Part shown: piece by piece, positions 1-6,657 of the stretch
Layout: each line of letters opens with the position of its first letter
Numbering within the stretch: the first letter of the stretch is position 1
The notes under the pieces: model-generated
Told to the model about the DNA's origin: nothing
The model's database searches: none
What the model saw: only the letters and a program-made list of their open reading frames with translations
From: Nitrospirota bacterium
GTDB lineage: Bacteria; Nitrospinota_A; UBA7883; JACRGQ01
Assembly: GCA_024275775.1 (NCBI GenBank)
Contig: JAJRYM010000042.1
Location: 1 to 16,980, forward strand
Direction of reading: 5' to 3'
DNA length: 16,980 nt
Made by a program: the position numbers and the translations under genes

Positions 1-3
1 AAA

Positions 4-94
4 GTTTCCACAAAAACAACCGGCTTTTTTAAAAGCGGTTTTTAAAGAACTATTTTAACAGTTTATTAACAGATTTCTTATAAAGATATTCACA
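4..94 (+). other. AT-rich stretch with DnaA-box-like 9-mers (possible edge of oriC)
   Basis: Compared with the DnaA box TTATNCACA, the plus strand has TTATTAACA at 63-71 (one mismatch), ATATTCACA at 86-94 (one mismatch, overlapping the dnaA stop), GTTTCCACA at 4-12 (two mismatches) and a poor match, ATTTTAACA, at 52-60. All point the same way. The heptamer TTAACAG recurs at 55-61 and 66-72, 11 bases apart, about one helical turn. The stretch is much more AT-rich than its surroundings. Many bacteria carry oriC just downstream of dnaA, so this may be the edge of an origin continuing left of the window. No perfect box is visible, so the call is tentative. Confidence 0.35.
12..43. terminator. Bidirectional intrinsic terminator-like hairpin downstream of dnaA
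   Basis: Bases 18-28 can pair with 31-40: AACCG-(bulged g)-CTTTT against AAAAGCGGTT, giving a stem of about nine pairs with a four-base TTTA loop. On the plus strand the stem runs into a T-tract (39-43). On the minus strand, which carries dnaA, it is followed after one base by five T (complement of 12-16). It lies about 50 bases past the dnaA stop, so it could end the Rrf2-dnaA transcript and a rightward transcript from outside the window. The lower stem is GC-rich and the upper stem is weak A-T pairs. Called from sequence alone. Confidence 0.55.
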
Positions 95-1424
95 AACCGA
101 GAGATTTTTTTATTTTGGTTAAGTCGTTGTAAACTCTGGTATTAACTTCAATATCTTTCCTAATCTTTTGATGGGCGTGGATAACTGTGGAATGATCCCT
201 TCCGCCGAAATTTTTCCCTATTTCCGGCAGGGATTCATCGGTATATTCCCGGCACAAAAACATCGCTATTTGCCTTGGCACCACGATTCTTTTTGTCCGT
301 TTTTTGGATTTAAGTTCCGATATTCGCATGGAGAAATATTCGGCAACGCTTCTCTGTATCATCGGAATATCTATATGCTTTTTAGCCTCGCTATAAACGC
401 CGTCCAGCGTTTCCGTGGCCAGCTCCAGATTTATTTTTCTTTTGGAAAGAGAAGCGTAAGCAACCACCCGCGCCATACATCCTTCCAGTTCCCGGATGTT
501 GGATGTTACCGTGCGCGCAAGATATTCCGCCACGTCGGCAGGTATTTTATAGCCGTTTAACTTCGCTTTTTTATTGATAATGGCCATCTTTGTTTCCAAA
601 TCTGCCGGCTGTATATCGGCTATAAGGCCCCACTCAAAACGGGATTTGAGCCTTTCTTCAAGTTTTTTTATTTCTTTAGGAAACTGATCGGACGAAACGA
701 CTATCTGCTTTCCGTTTTCAAAGAGAGAATTGAAGGTATGAAAAAACTCTTCCTGCGTTCTGTCCTTGCCGGCGATGAACTGTATATCGTCCACCAAAAG
801 CACGTCCAGGTTCCTGAACCTGTTGCGGAACCGCTCCATCTGACCTTTTTGAATGGCCGATATCATCTTGTTTACGAACTGCTCCGACGATAAAAACATA
901 ACCTGCGCGGACGCCTTTTTTTCAGTTACATGCCGCCCGATGGCCTGCATAAGATGGGTTTTGCCGAGCCCCACGCCGCCGTAAAGGAAAAGCGGATTGT
1001 ATTTCGTGCCGGGATTTTTAGCGCATTGCAAAGCGGACGCGTAAGCAAACTCGTTGCTTTTGCCGACGACGAACGATTTGAAAGAATATTGCGGCTTAAA
1101 CCGGATATCCGCAGAAGCAGGCTTCTTCTTTTTCGTTGCCACAGGCGGCGGCGCAGGCGCCTTCACTTTTTTCGGCGGCGCCGAATCGACCGCGAACTTT
1201 ATTCTATTTTTCTTCGCCGTTTTTTCGTCTATGAACCGCGCGATAACCGATAGATGGTTTTTTTCAATCCAGTCCGCCACAAAAGAGGATGGCACAAGTA
1301 TCGTCAGCTCTCCGTCACGGTATTCGCTGATTCGGGCAGGCTCGATATAGGAAGCGTACTGGGAGTGCCCCATACGCTTTTCAAGCTCTTTTTTACAGCC
1401 GTCCCAGATTGCCTGAGGTAGCAT
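90..1424 (-). CDS. dnaA: Chromosomal replication initiator protein DnaA
   Basis: DnaA is the AAA+ ATPase that binds DnaA boxes, forms a filament at oriC and melts the origin. At 444 residues it has the usual length. Domain I is at about 1-75. A short Pro/Ala/Lys-rich domain II spans about 82-103. The ATPase core has Walker A GGVGLGKTH at 149-157 and Walker B LLVDDIQF at 209-216. The box VII arginines are R258 and R262 in RLKSRFEWG. Domain IV carries the DNA-binding signature GGRDHSTV at 407-414. The ATG is chosen because domain I begins at once (AIWDGCKKELEKR). It shares one base with the stop of the upstream Rrf2 gene (TAATG), and I see no Shine-Dalgarno sequence before it, so translation probably depends on reinitiation after the Rrf2 gene. 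A hairpin terminator follows. Identity is secure. Confidence 0.98.
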   Translation of the reverse strand: MLPQAIWDGCKKELEKRMGHSQYASYIEPARISEYRDGELTILVPSSFVADWIEKNHLSVIARFIDEKTAKKNRIKFAVDSAPPKKVKAPAPPPVATKKKKPASADIRFKPQYSFKSFVVGKSNEFAYASALQCAKNPGTKYNPLFLYGGVGLGKTHLMQAIGRHVTEKKASAQVMFLSSEQFVNKMISAIQKGQMERFRNRFRNLDVLLVDDIQFIAGKDRTQEEFFHTFNSLFENGKQIVVSSDQFPKEIKKLEERLKSRFEWGLIADIQPADLETKMAIINKKAKLNGYKIPADVAEYLARTVTSNIRELEGCMARVVAYASLSKRKINLELATETLDGVYSEAKKHIDIPMIQRSVAEYFSMRISELKSKKRTKRIVVPRQIAMFLCREYTDESLPEIGKNFGGRDHSTVIHAHQKIRKDIEVNTRVYNDLTKIKKSLGL

Positions 1425-1879
1425 TATCGTATGTCGTAAACAAGGTCGGAGTCGGTTCTGAACTCTTCAAACTTGCCGGTTTCCTCGATAACCTCGCCGA
1501 GCGTTATGGAAAAAAGGGTTTTCTTGAGCGACTCGCTTATTTTCAGCCACAGTATTTGCGTAAGGCAGTTGTGAGTTTTGGAACAGAAGGCATTGTCGTC
1601 TATGCAATCGGTGAGGACGATATTTTCATTAACGGCGTCAAATATTTCGCCGATGCTTATTTCGGACGGGTTCCTCGCCAGAAAATATCCGCCGCCGGGA
1701 CCCCGGACGGCTTTGACCATGTTCATTTTTCTGAGTTTCAGGAAAAGCTGTTCAAGATAGTTGAGGGAGATGTTCTGCCTCATCGCTATGGCGGAAAGCG
1801 GTACCGGCTGGTCGCTTTTCCGGGTAGCAAGATCGACCATCGCTTGAACAGCGTAATGGCCTTTAGTTGATATTTTCAT
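1424..1879 (-). CDS. Rrf2-family transcriptional regulator, IscR-like
   Basis: A 151-residue Rrf2-family DNA-binding regulator. The start MKISTKGHYAVQAM aligns with IscR (MRLTSKGRYAV), which fixes the ATG. The winged-helix recognition segment ISLNYLEQLFLKLRK spans about 37-51 and the wing VRGPGGGYFLAR about 58-69. IscR binds a [2Fe-2S] cluster through three Cys and a His. Here the Cys are C92, C99 and C105 (spacing x6 and x5 rather than x5 and x5), and the residue three after C105, normally His, is Q108. H8 falls where the fourth ligand Asp8 sits in Streptomyces NsrR. Cluster binding is therefore plausible but with altered chemistry. No isc or suf genes are adjacent; the partner is dnaA, overlapping by one base. 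There is no Shine-Dalgarno, and a promoter-like sequence sits almost on the start codon. The family is certain; IscR versus an NsrR-like or other sensor is not. Confidence 0.92.
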   Translation of the reverse strand: MKISTKGHYAVQAMVDLATRKSDQPVPLSAIAMRQNISLNYLEQLFLKLRKMNMVKAVRGPGGGYFLARNPSEISIGEIFDAVNENIVLTDCIDDNAFCSKTHNCLTQILWLKISESLKKTLFSITLGEVIEETGKFEEFRTDSDLVYDIR

Positions 1880-1885
1880 AGATAG

Positions 1886-1915
1886 ATTTTAACAGGCGCG
1901 CAAACAGTATTGCAA
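1886..1915 (-). promoter_or_regulatory. Candidate sigma70 promoter for the Rrf2-dnaA pair
   Basis: Read on the minus strand, TTGCAA (1915-1910) and TAAAAT (1891-1886) are separated by 18 bases. They match the -35 and -10 consensus at 4/6 and 5/6. Only six bases lie between the -10 and the ATG, so transcription would start at or next to the start codon, giving a leaderless or nearly leaderless mRNA. That fits the lack of a Shine-Dalgarno. I could not recognise an IscR-type operator over it. Prediction only. Confidence 0.4.
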
Positions 1916-1947
1916 AAGGTTTAAAAATCGGGAAAAGCGTGTAATCC

Positions 1948-1979
1948 GGCCCTGCCGCGGCGAAGCCGGGTGGCAGGCC
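1948..1979. terminator. GC-rich stem-loop between gspN and the Rrf2 gene
   Basis: GGCC-(c)-TGCC at 1948-1956 pairs with GGCAGGCC at 1972-1979, and inside it CGGC pairs with GCCG around a GAA loop (58-61 with 65-68 of the same hundred). On the plus strand it is followed three bases later by TTTTT (1983-1987), a good intrinsic terminator for rightward antisense transcription. On the minus strand it lies 9 bases after the gspN stop, but the following T-tracts are displaced and weak. It could partly end the T2SS transcript, protect its 3' end, or be a dispersed intergenic palindrome. Confidence 0.45.
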
Positions 1980-1988
1980 TACTTTTTA

Positions 1989-2879
1989 TTATAGTCCGAG
2001 CGCAGGAACAGCCAGACTGCCCGTCAACGGCAGACTGTAGGAACCGTCTTTTTGTTTCAACCCGGTTTGGCCGTCAAGAAGCGACTTGAGCAATCCCGAC
2101 GGACGGCGAATTATAAGGGAGCCGCTTAGCGGCGTCTCTTCTATTATATCGGCCAGAACCGCCGAAGCGCGCAGTTCAAACTCGCCTACCGGCGATTTCG
2201 CCTTGCACTCCTTGGCGGTAAGCCGCTTTTTGTTGAGCGTCAGCCGGCAACGGGCTTTTTTGGGAAGCATGCCGGCAAGCATCGCCATGGCTGAATCGCC
2301 GTTCGGTTTGATATCCGACAGCGTAACATCGAAAGATCCGGAAGCTTTAAGCGGAGAACTTCGAGGAATGTTGATATTGCCTGTGGAGCTGATCGCCATT
2401 TCTATCGGCAACGGTTCGTTTTTCCAGCTGGTGATTAGCTTGTGTATAGGCAAACTTTCGGATTTTATTTTCAGCGTAATATCGCCGCTGTTATCCAGCG
2501 CGCTTCTGAAATCAAGATGAAGATTCCCTTTGCCGCTCTCAACGCGCACGCCGCCTTCGGCAGTGCCGCGAATAAGGCTAAGCAGTGAAAGTCCGACGTT
2601 CAAACTGTCGAGCCTGCCTTCAATTTCCATATCCTTTGCGGCTATTCTCACGTTGTTCAGCGTAACGCCGGGCGGGATGCTTACGCCAAGCTTGCCTATT
2701 GAAATCTCCACACCGCTTTTTTCCGCCACTAATCTTTCAAGCCGCTTGTTAAGCGCTCCGGTATCCAGGTTAACAACCACGAAAACGGCCAGAGCCGCAA
2801 CGAATATCGCTGTATAGGCGGCCGCGGCCATGAGTGAAAGCTTTTCTGTTTCCCGGCCGGCGCTTTTCTGTTTCCCCAT
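1989..2879 (-). CDS. gspN: Type II secretion system protein GspN (AsmA-like, deltaproteobacterial type)
   Basis: A 296-residue protein with a basic N-terminus, one membrane segment at about 17-37 and a long extracytoplasmic part rich in short beta-strand-like stretches (for example VTLNNVRIAAKDMEIEGRL and GNINIPRSSPLKASGSFDV). That pattern is AsmA-like and fits the GspN form seen in deltaproteobacterial and leptospiral T2SS loci. The assignment rests on this pattern plus position as the last gene after gspM. The molecular role of GspN is poorly defined; it is an accessory, not always essential, component. It starts 4 bases after the gspM stop, with AGGGA about 10 bases before the ATG. The stop is followed by a GC-rich hairpin. 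The assignment as the operon's terminal gene is firmer than its functional reading. Confidence 0.8.
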   Translation of the reverse strand: MGKQKSAGRETEKLSLMAAAAYTAIFVAALAVFVVVNLDTGALNKRLERLVAEKSGVEISIGKLGVSIPPGVTLNNVRIAAKDMEIEGRLDSLNVGLSLLSLIRGTAEGGVRVESGKGNLHLDFRSALDNSGDITLKIKSESLPIHKLITSWKNEPLPIEMAISSTGNINIPRSSPLKASGSFDVTLSDIKPNGDSAMAMLAGMLPKKARCRLTLNKKRLTAKECKAKSPVGEFELRASAVLADIIEETPLSGSLIIRRPSGLLKSLLDGQTGLKQKDGSYSLPLTGSLAVPALGL

Positions 2880-2883
2880 TTTC

Positions 2884-3399
2884 TTATAATCCCTGAGCGA
2901 GCGTCAGCTCGGCGTTCAGCAAATTTCTGTTTCCCCAGATAGGTTTGATGAGAGCCCGCTCGACCCGTATCCCTTCCGGTGAACCGCGCAGATTCTTTAC
3001 AAAGCCTACAAGCGAGGCAAGAGGGATGGAGGTTATGGAAACCGCCAGCTCTTTTTTCCTTGTTTTTCTCTTGTCAAAGACGGGAGATATTTTTTTTATG
3101 TTGCTTCGTATGCCGAGCCGGCGCGCTATTTTTTCCGTTTCTTCGACAAGATTTGCGCTTGAACCGGTTTTTTTCAGGGAAGCGGGAATCATCGCAGAAA
3201 CTTGTGCGTATTTCTCGGCGAGCCTGCTTATTTCGGCCAGCTTTCCGCGGGTCTTTGCAAGCTTGCGGTCAAGCTCGCGCGACTCTTCCATCATTGGCAA
3301 GACAGCCATCATGATAAAAAGAATGAAGGCGAAAACAGCCGTACCCGCAACCATCATCTTTTTGCCGCCTATTCCCGCAACCTGTTGCGATAAGTTCAT
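2884..3399 (-). CDS. gspM: Type II secretion system protein GspM (inner-membrane platform)
   Basis: A 171-residue bitopic inner-membrane protein with the GspM/PilO layout: a short cytoplasmic tail, a membrane helix at about 14-36, a charged coiled-coil-like helix at about 39-66 (EESRELDRKLAKTRGKLAEI), then a small ferredoxin-like periplasmic domain from about 84 to the end. GspM binds GspL and helps build the assembly platform. The ATG overlaps the gspL stop by 4 bases (ATGA), with AAGGA about 9 bases upstream. Sequence conservation in this family is low, so identity relies on topology, size and the L-M-N order. Confidence 0.87.
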   Translation of the reverse strand: MNLSQQVAGIGGKKMMVAGTAVFAFILFIMMAVLPMMEESRELDRKLAKTRGKLAEISRLAEKYAQVSAMIPASLKKTGSSANLVEETEKIARRLGIRSNIKKISPVFDKRKTRKKELAVSITSIPLASLVGFVKNLRGSPEGIRVERALIKPIWGNRNLLNAELTLAQGL

Positions 3400-4721
3400 A
3401 TTTTCATCCTTATCTTGAATGTCACCGATTTTTTATCGGCGGAAGATTGTGATTCTATAACGCCGACATCCTGGTATAAACCGGTACCGGCGATGAGCTT
3501 TTTGATTTTTTCGACCGCTTCAAAACTATCGGTGCGGCCGAGCAAGCTTACGCTTCTGGGATCGTAATTGAGCTCGTCGATTATGACTTTGGGTTTTCTC
3601 GGCATTTTTTCGGAAAGCATCTTCAGCAGTACCAGCAGGTCGCGCCTTTTTCCGTCCGCCAGCCCGTAAGATTCCACCTTTTTCTGCAGATCGGCGAGTT
3701 TGCGTTTTAACTGGAACACAGGTTTAACCGGTTTGGAGCCGGGCGCCGTTTTTATAAAAACCGTTTTTATGCCGCTTTTCACCAGGCCCAGCTCCTGTTG
3801 TTTCAGATGATTCCCGTACCCCATCATCCCGACCCATATAAAGAAAATAGCGGCCAGCCCTATTATCTGCAGACGATTGCCGGACGCGAGCAGTGAGGTA
3901 AAATCGGCCTGCGGCGTGAAATTCATACCTTCCGCAATTCCCTTCATGCCTCTTATCGCCAGCCCGATTGGAATCATGAGATTTTCAGGCGATATAGCCG
4001 GCTCGGATTTAATGCCAAGATTTTCAATCCAGTCGGTGGAATACGCGTACTCGCTTTTCAGTGTTCCCGCGTCCGAGCCGCCCAGATAGCGGTTTTCGGT
4101 ATCGTATTCCGCTTCAAATACGCGGATAGTCTGGGATGCGGCGGATGAAACATGGAAATCCATGAATCCGTTGCCGCCGGAATAGCAGGCAACAAGCCTG
4201 CTATCGTCGGCGCTGATTAAGAGAGCCTCGCCGTTTGCTTTGAGAAAACGGGAATAGAAAAAGCGCAACCCTTCCGCGTCGACCGTCAGCACGCGGGGAT
4301 AAATGCCGGCTTTTTCCAGCATTTCGCGCCAGTAATCCATTTGTTCCGTTAAAACGGCCGTTGCGAGAACCTTGGTTTCTTCGCCCGTGGACAGAATAAC
4401 GGCCGAAGTTTCCATATTGGCGGCGGCATAGGGAAGAAGAGTTTCCAGTTCGTACCCGAGGGCCGCTTCAATTTCTTTTCTTCTTTTAAAAGGAAACGAA
4501 AGATGGCGAAACGAACACTCTTCGGCAGGAATGCCCACGCACCATGTCGGAGAATTTATTTCCAACCGGCTTCTGCATTCGCTCAGCGCGTCGGCCAGCT
4601 CGGCGTTATCGGCGTACTCAACGGTTATCGCGTCAAGGATTTCCAACTTTCCGCCGGATTCGACGCAAATGGCCGCCTTCACCTGTCTCGGCGTAATCTG
4701 CAAACCAGCGTAAACAGCCAT
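3396..4721 (-). CDS. gspL: Type II secretion system protein GspL (platform, recruits the ATPase)
   Basis: A 441-residue protein. Residues 1 to about 270 form a cytoplasmic actin-like (PilM-like) region, beginning YAGLQITPRQVKAA, that in the family binds the N-terminus of GspE. A single membrane helix follows at about 284-302 (LQIIGLAAIFFIWVGMMGYG). The periplasmic part has a helical segment (about 333-350) and a PilN-like ferredoxin fold (KVIIDELNYDPRSVSLLG to the end). It thus fuses the roles that PilM and PilN split in type IV pili. The ATG directly abuts the gspK stop (TAGATG), with GGTGA just upstream; its stop overlaps gspM. Length is a little above the usual value of about 400. Confidence 0.93.
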   Translation of the reverse strand: MAVYAGLQITPRQVKAAICVESGGKLEILDAITVEYADNAELADALSECRSRLEINSPTWCVGIPAEECSFRHLSFPFKRRKEIEAALGYELETLLPYAAANMETSAVILSTGEETKVLATAVLTEQMDYWREMLEKAGIYPRVLTVDAEGLRFFYSRFLKANGEALLISADDSRLVACYSGGNGFMDFHVSSAASQTIRVFEAEYDTENRYLGGSDAGTLKSEYAYSTDWIENLGIKSEPAISPENLMIPIGLAIRGMKGIAEGMNFTPQADFTSLLASGNRLQIIGLAAIFFIWVGMMGYGNHLKQQELGLVKSGIKTVFIKTAPGSKPVKPVFQLKRKLADLQKKVESYGLADGKRRDLLVLLKMLSEKMPRKPKVIIDELNYDPRSVSLLGRTDSFEAVEKIKKLIAGTGLYQDVGVIESQSSADKKSVTFKIRMKI

Positions 4722-5648
4722 CTATATCACCCGAAAATAAATCATTTTTGCGTCCGTTGAGGTTCTTTTCGTGAATATGGCGGATGCCGCGTGCGTTACT
4801 TCGCCCATAGTCACGGTGGAGACGACGGAAAAGGTATCCGTCTTTACGGTTATAAGGCCGGCGATTTTAGTGTACAGCTCGTTCCAGCCGAAGATTTTTT
4901 TTATTTCGGCAGGATTTGTGAAAGCGGAGGAATTTCTTTCATTGATAAGCTCATCTACCATGCCGGAGGTAATTTGGTCGTGCAGGGCCATCAGCACCGC
5001 TTTGGGCGCCGTATTTATGTTTATCTTCCCGATGGAGCTTATGCTTACGAACGGTTTCAGTTTTTCGTAGGCCTCCGGGGTGACGTTGGCGACCCGTTTG
5101 AGTTCTTCAAGCGAGTCGAGTTTGGCGTTCTTGCATGGATACGGATATTCGAGCGACTGATAATAGCCGAATTCATAGGAGCCAGCGTCGTCGGCGTCAA
5201 TCCAGTCCACCACCGCTTTGCCTATGCTCTCATCCAGATCGAGATAGTCCAGCAGGCGCAGGAAAACGGCGACTCTTATTTCATCCCGCCCGGCGTTGTT
5301 CACCAGCCGATTGAGGTCTATTTTGCCGGACTCATCTTTGATGGCAAGGAATACCATGCCCCCTCCCAGAGGTAGCGGGATGGAAGCGGACCACGGTTCG
5401 TGAAGAGTGTCGGCGTAGCTTTTGTTTGCCATATCGTTCTTGAAATCCTCGATAATGATTTCTCTGGCGGCGTTCACGCCGGAACGCGCGCCCGAGAGGG
5501 CTTTTACTTCGTCCCGAAAGCCAGCCGCCATCGACCAGTCCACCCACGTCGCGAACAGAAAATCGCTCAGAGTAAATACCAGAATCGTTATAACCAGCAG
5601 GGTTATCACTAAAACGGCGCCCGACTGATCGGCCAGCGCATGCCTCAT
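4722..5648 (-). CDS. gspK: Minor pseudopilin GspK (tip subunit)
   Basis: A 308-residue large minor pseudopilin. It has a class III leader MRHALADQSG cut before A11, then a hydrophobic helix (VLVITLLVITILVFTL). Position +5 after cleavage is Ile rather than the Glu found in other pseudopilins; absence of Glu5 is typical of GspK, which caps the pseudopilus with GspI and GspJ. Family segments include DESGKIDLNRLV at about 104-115 and a helix-hairpin-helix-like INTAPKAVLMAL near 210. The extra alpha-helical domain sits in between and accounts for the size. The ATG overlaps the gspJ stop by 4 bases and a GAAGG lies about 10 bases before it. Leader processing needs a prepilin peptidase encoded elsewhere. 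Confidence 0.95.
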   Translation of the reverse strand: MRHALADQSGAVLVITLLVITILVFTLSDFLFATWVDWSMAAGFRDEVKALSGARSGVNAAREIIIEDFKNDMANKSYADTLHEPWSASIPLPLGGGMVFLAIKDESGKIDLNRLVNNAGRDEIRVAVFLRLLDYLDLDESIGKAVVDWIDADDAGSYEFGYYQSLEYPYPCKNAKLDSLEELKRVANVTPEAYEKLKPFVSISSIGKININTAPKAVLMALHDQITSGMVDELINERNSSAFTNPAEIKKIFGWNELYTKIAGLITVKTDTFSVVSTVTMGEVTHAASAIFTKRTSTDAKMIYFRVI

Positions 5649-6289
5649 GCCGGAACCTTCACTATGGCGCTGAAAAAATATTCATGTTCCTTTTCCGTCA
5701 GGGTCAGCTCCACCGAAACGAATTTTGGGAATTTCCCGCTTTCTTTGGAATCCCACGCATCACGCCACTCCCGGTCGCCCTCGCCGAGGTATCTTATTTT
5801 AAGTTCCTGCACCTTTTCGCTTATTTCGAAGGCGCTACCGCCGAGTTCCACCGGTGTTTCTATTACGTCTGCCTCCCGCCTCATGAGAACTTCATCGCCT
5901 TCCTGAGGCACTATGAAGTAATAGCCCACTTCGGACTGGTCTATGCGGGGCTTGCCGTCGCCGTAATACATGCGGGTAAACGCGGTGAAATGGCACTCGT
6001 CGTGATAAAAACCGTCCCGCGTCCTCGATTTTCCGACGAACCGCCCCTGCTTGCTCAAGGGAAACACCGATGCCGAGGAAACGTCCATCGTAATTCTCGA
6101 TATGATGAACCGGCCGGTTTGCATTATTTCCATTTTGTCTTGCGCCTCCTTGCTCACGGAAAGGCTGGCGGTAAGAACGCTGAATATAACGGTCGAGATC
6201 ATGCCGAAAATCGCGGTCGCCACCAGAATTTCAAGAAGCGTAAATCCGCGTTCTCCGTTCGCTTGCAGGCGTAAGTCGCGCATCATCAT
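5645..6289 (-). CDS. gspJ: Minor pseudopilin GspJ
   Basis: A 214-residue minor pseudopilin. Its leader ends RG, cleaved before F16, giving the mature start FTLLEILVATAIFGM with Glu at +5. The rest is a beta-rich globular head (for example RTRDGFYHDECHFTAF and EVGYYFIV), as expected for GspJ, which joins GspI and GspK at the tip of the pseudopilus. Three ATG codons are in tandem (MMM); the first overlaps the gspI stop by 4 bases and the second by one. No Shine-Dalgarno is visible before any of them, so translation is probably coupled to gspI. The stop overlaps gspK by 4 bases. Confidence 0.94.
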   Translation of the reverse strand: MMMRDLRLQANGERGFTLLEILVATAIFGMISTVIFSVLTASLSVSKEAQDKMEIMQTGRFIISRITMDVSSASVFPLSKQGRFVGKSRTRDGFYHDECHFTAFTRMYYGDGKPRIDQSEVGYYFIVPQEGDEVLMRREADVIETPVELGGSAFEISEKVQELKIRYLGEGDREWRDAWDSKESGKFPKFVSVELTLTEKEHEYFFSAIVKVPA

Positions 6290-6657
6290 TTTATTAGGTA
6301 TTGTTCGAGTTTAAAAACCTGTTTGCCGTCGTGGGAAACATCCACGGAGACAAGCCGGGCGTTTTCATAGGGGGTAGCGGTAACTGAGCGTCGGTACGTA
6401 TATCGAGGGTATCGCGCGTCCTCTGTCCAGCCTGTTTCGCCGGGCGCGGGGAATCCGTACAGACCGGCCGCCGCACTCTGCTCCTGCGCCATCATCACTG
6501 CCGTTGTAATCACGGCGTCGTTAGCCGCTGTAACGGCCGTTTTGTTGAACGCCGTAATAATCGTTACGAACGTTATGCTCAAAATGGCGAGGCTTATTAT
6601 CACCTCTATCAGGGTGAACCCTTCGCCGTTGACCGCGAGCATGCCGGATCCTTTCAT
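6286..6657 (-). CDS. gspI: Minor pseudopilin GspI
   Basis: A 123-residue minor pseudopilin: leader MKGSGMLAVNGEG, cleavage before F14, mature start FTLIEVIISLAIL with Glu at +5, then a short head. GspI nucleates the I-J-K tip complex. An in-frame ATG lies further upstream at 6684, inside gspH. I chose 6657 because it shares one base with the gspH stop (TGATG, as at other junctions here), is preceded by a strong GGAGGT about 9 bases away, and gives a leader of normal length. Another ATG at 6642 would give an eight-residue leader and cannot be excluded. The stop overlaps gspJ. Confidence 0.92.
   Translation of the reverse strand: MKGSGMLAVNGEGFTLIEVIISLAILSITFVTIITAFNKTAVTAANDAVITTAVMMAQEQSAAAGLYGFPAPGETGWTEDARYPRYTYRRSVTATPYENARLVSVDVSHDGKQVFKLEQYLIK

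Noticed and set aside
168..560. Plus-strand open frames opposite dnaA
   Set aside because: They lie opposite DnaA domains III and IV, which are fully accounted for on the minus strand, and have no supporting context.
4722..5648. Missing Glu at +5 in GspK as a defect
   Set aside because: Lack of Glu5 is normal for GspK, the tip pseudopilin.
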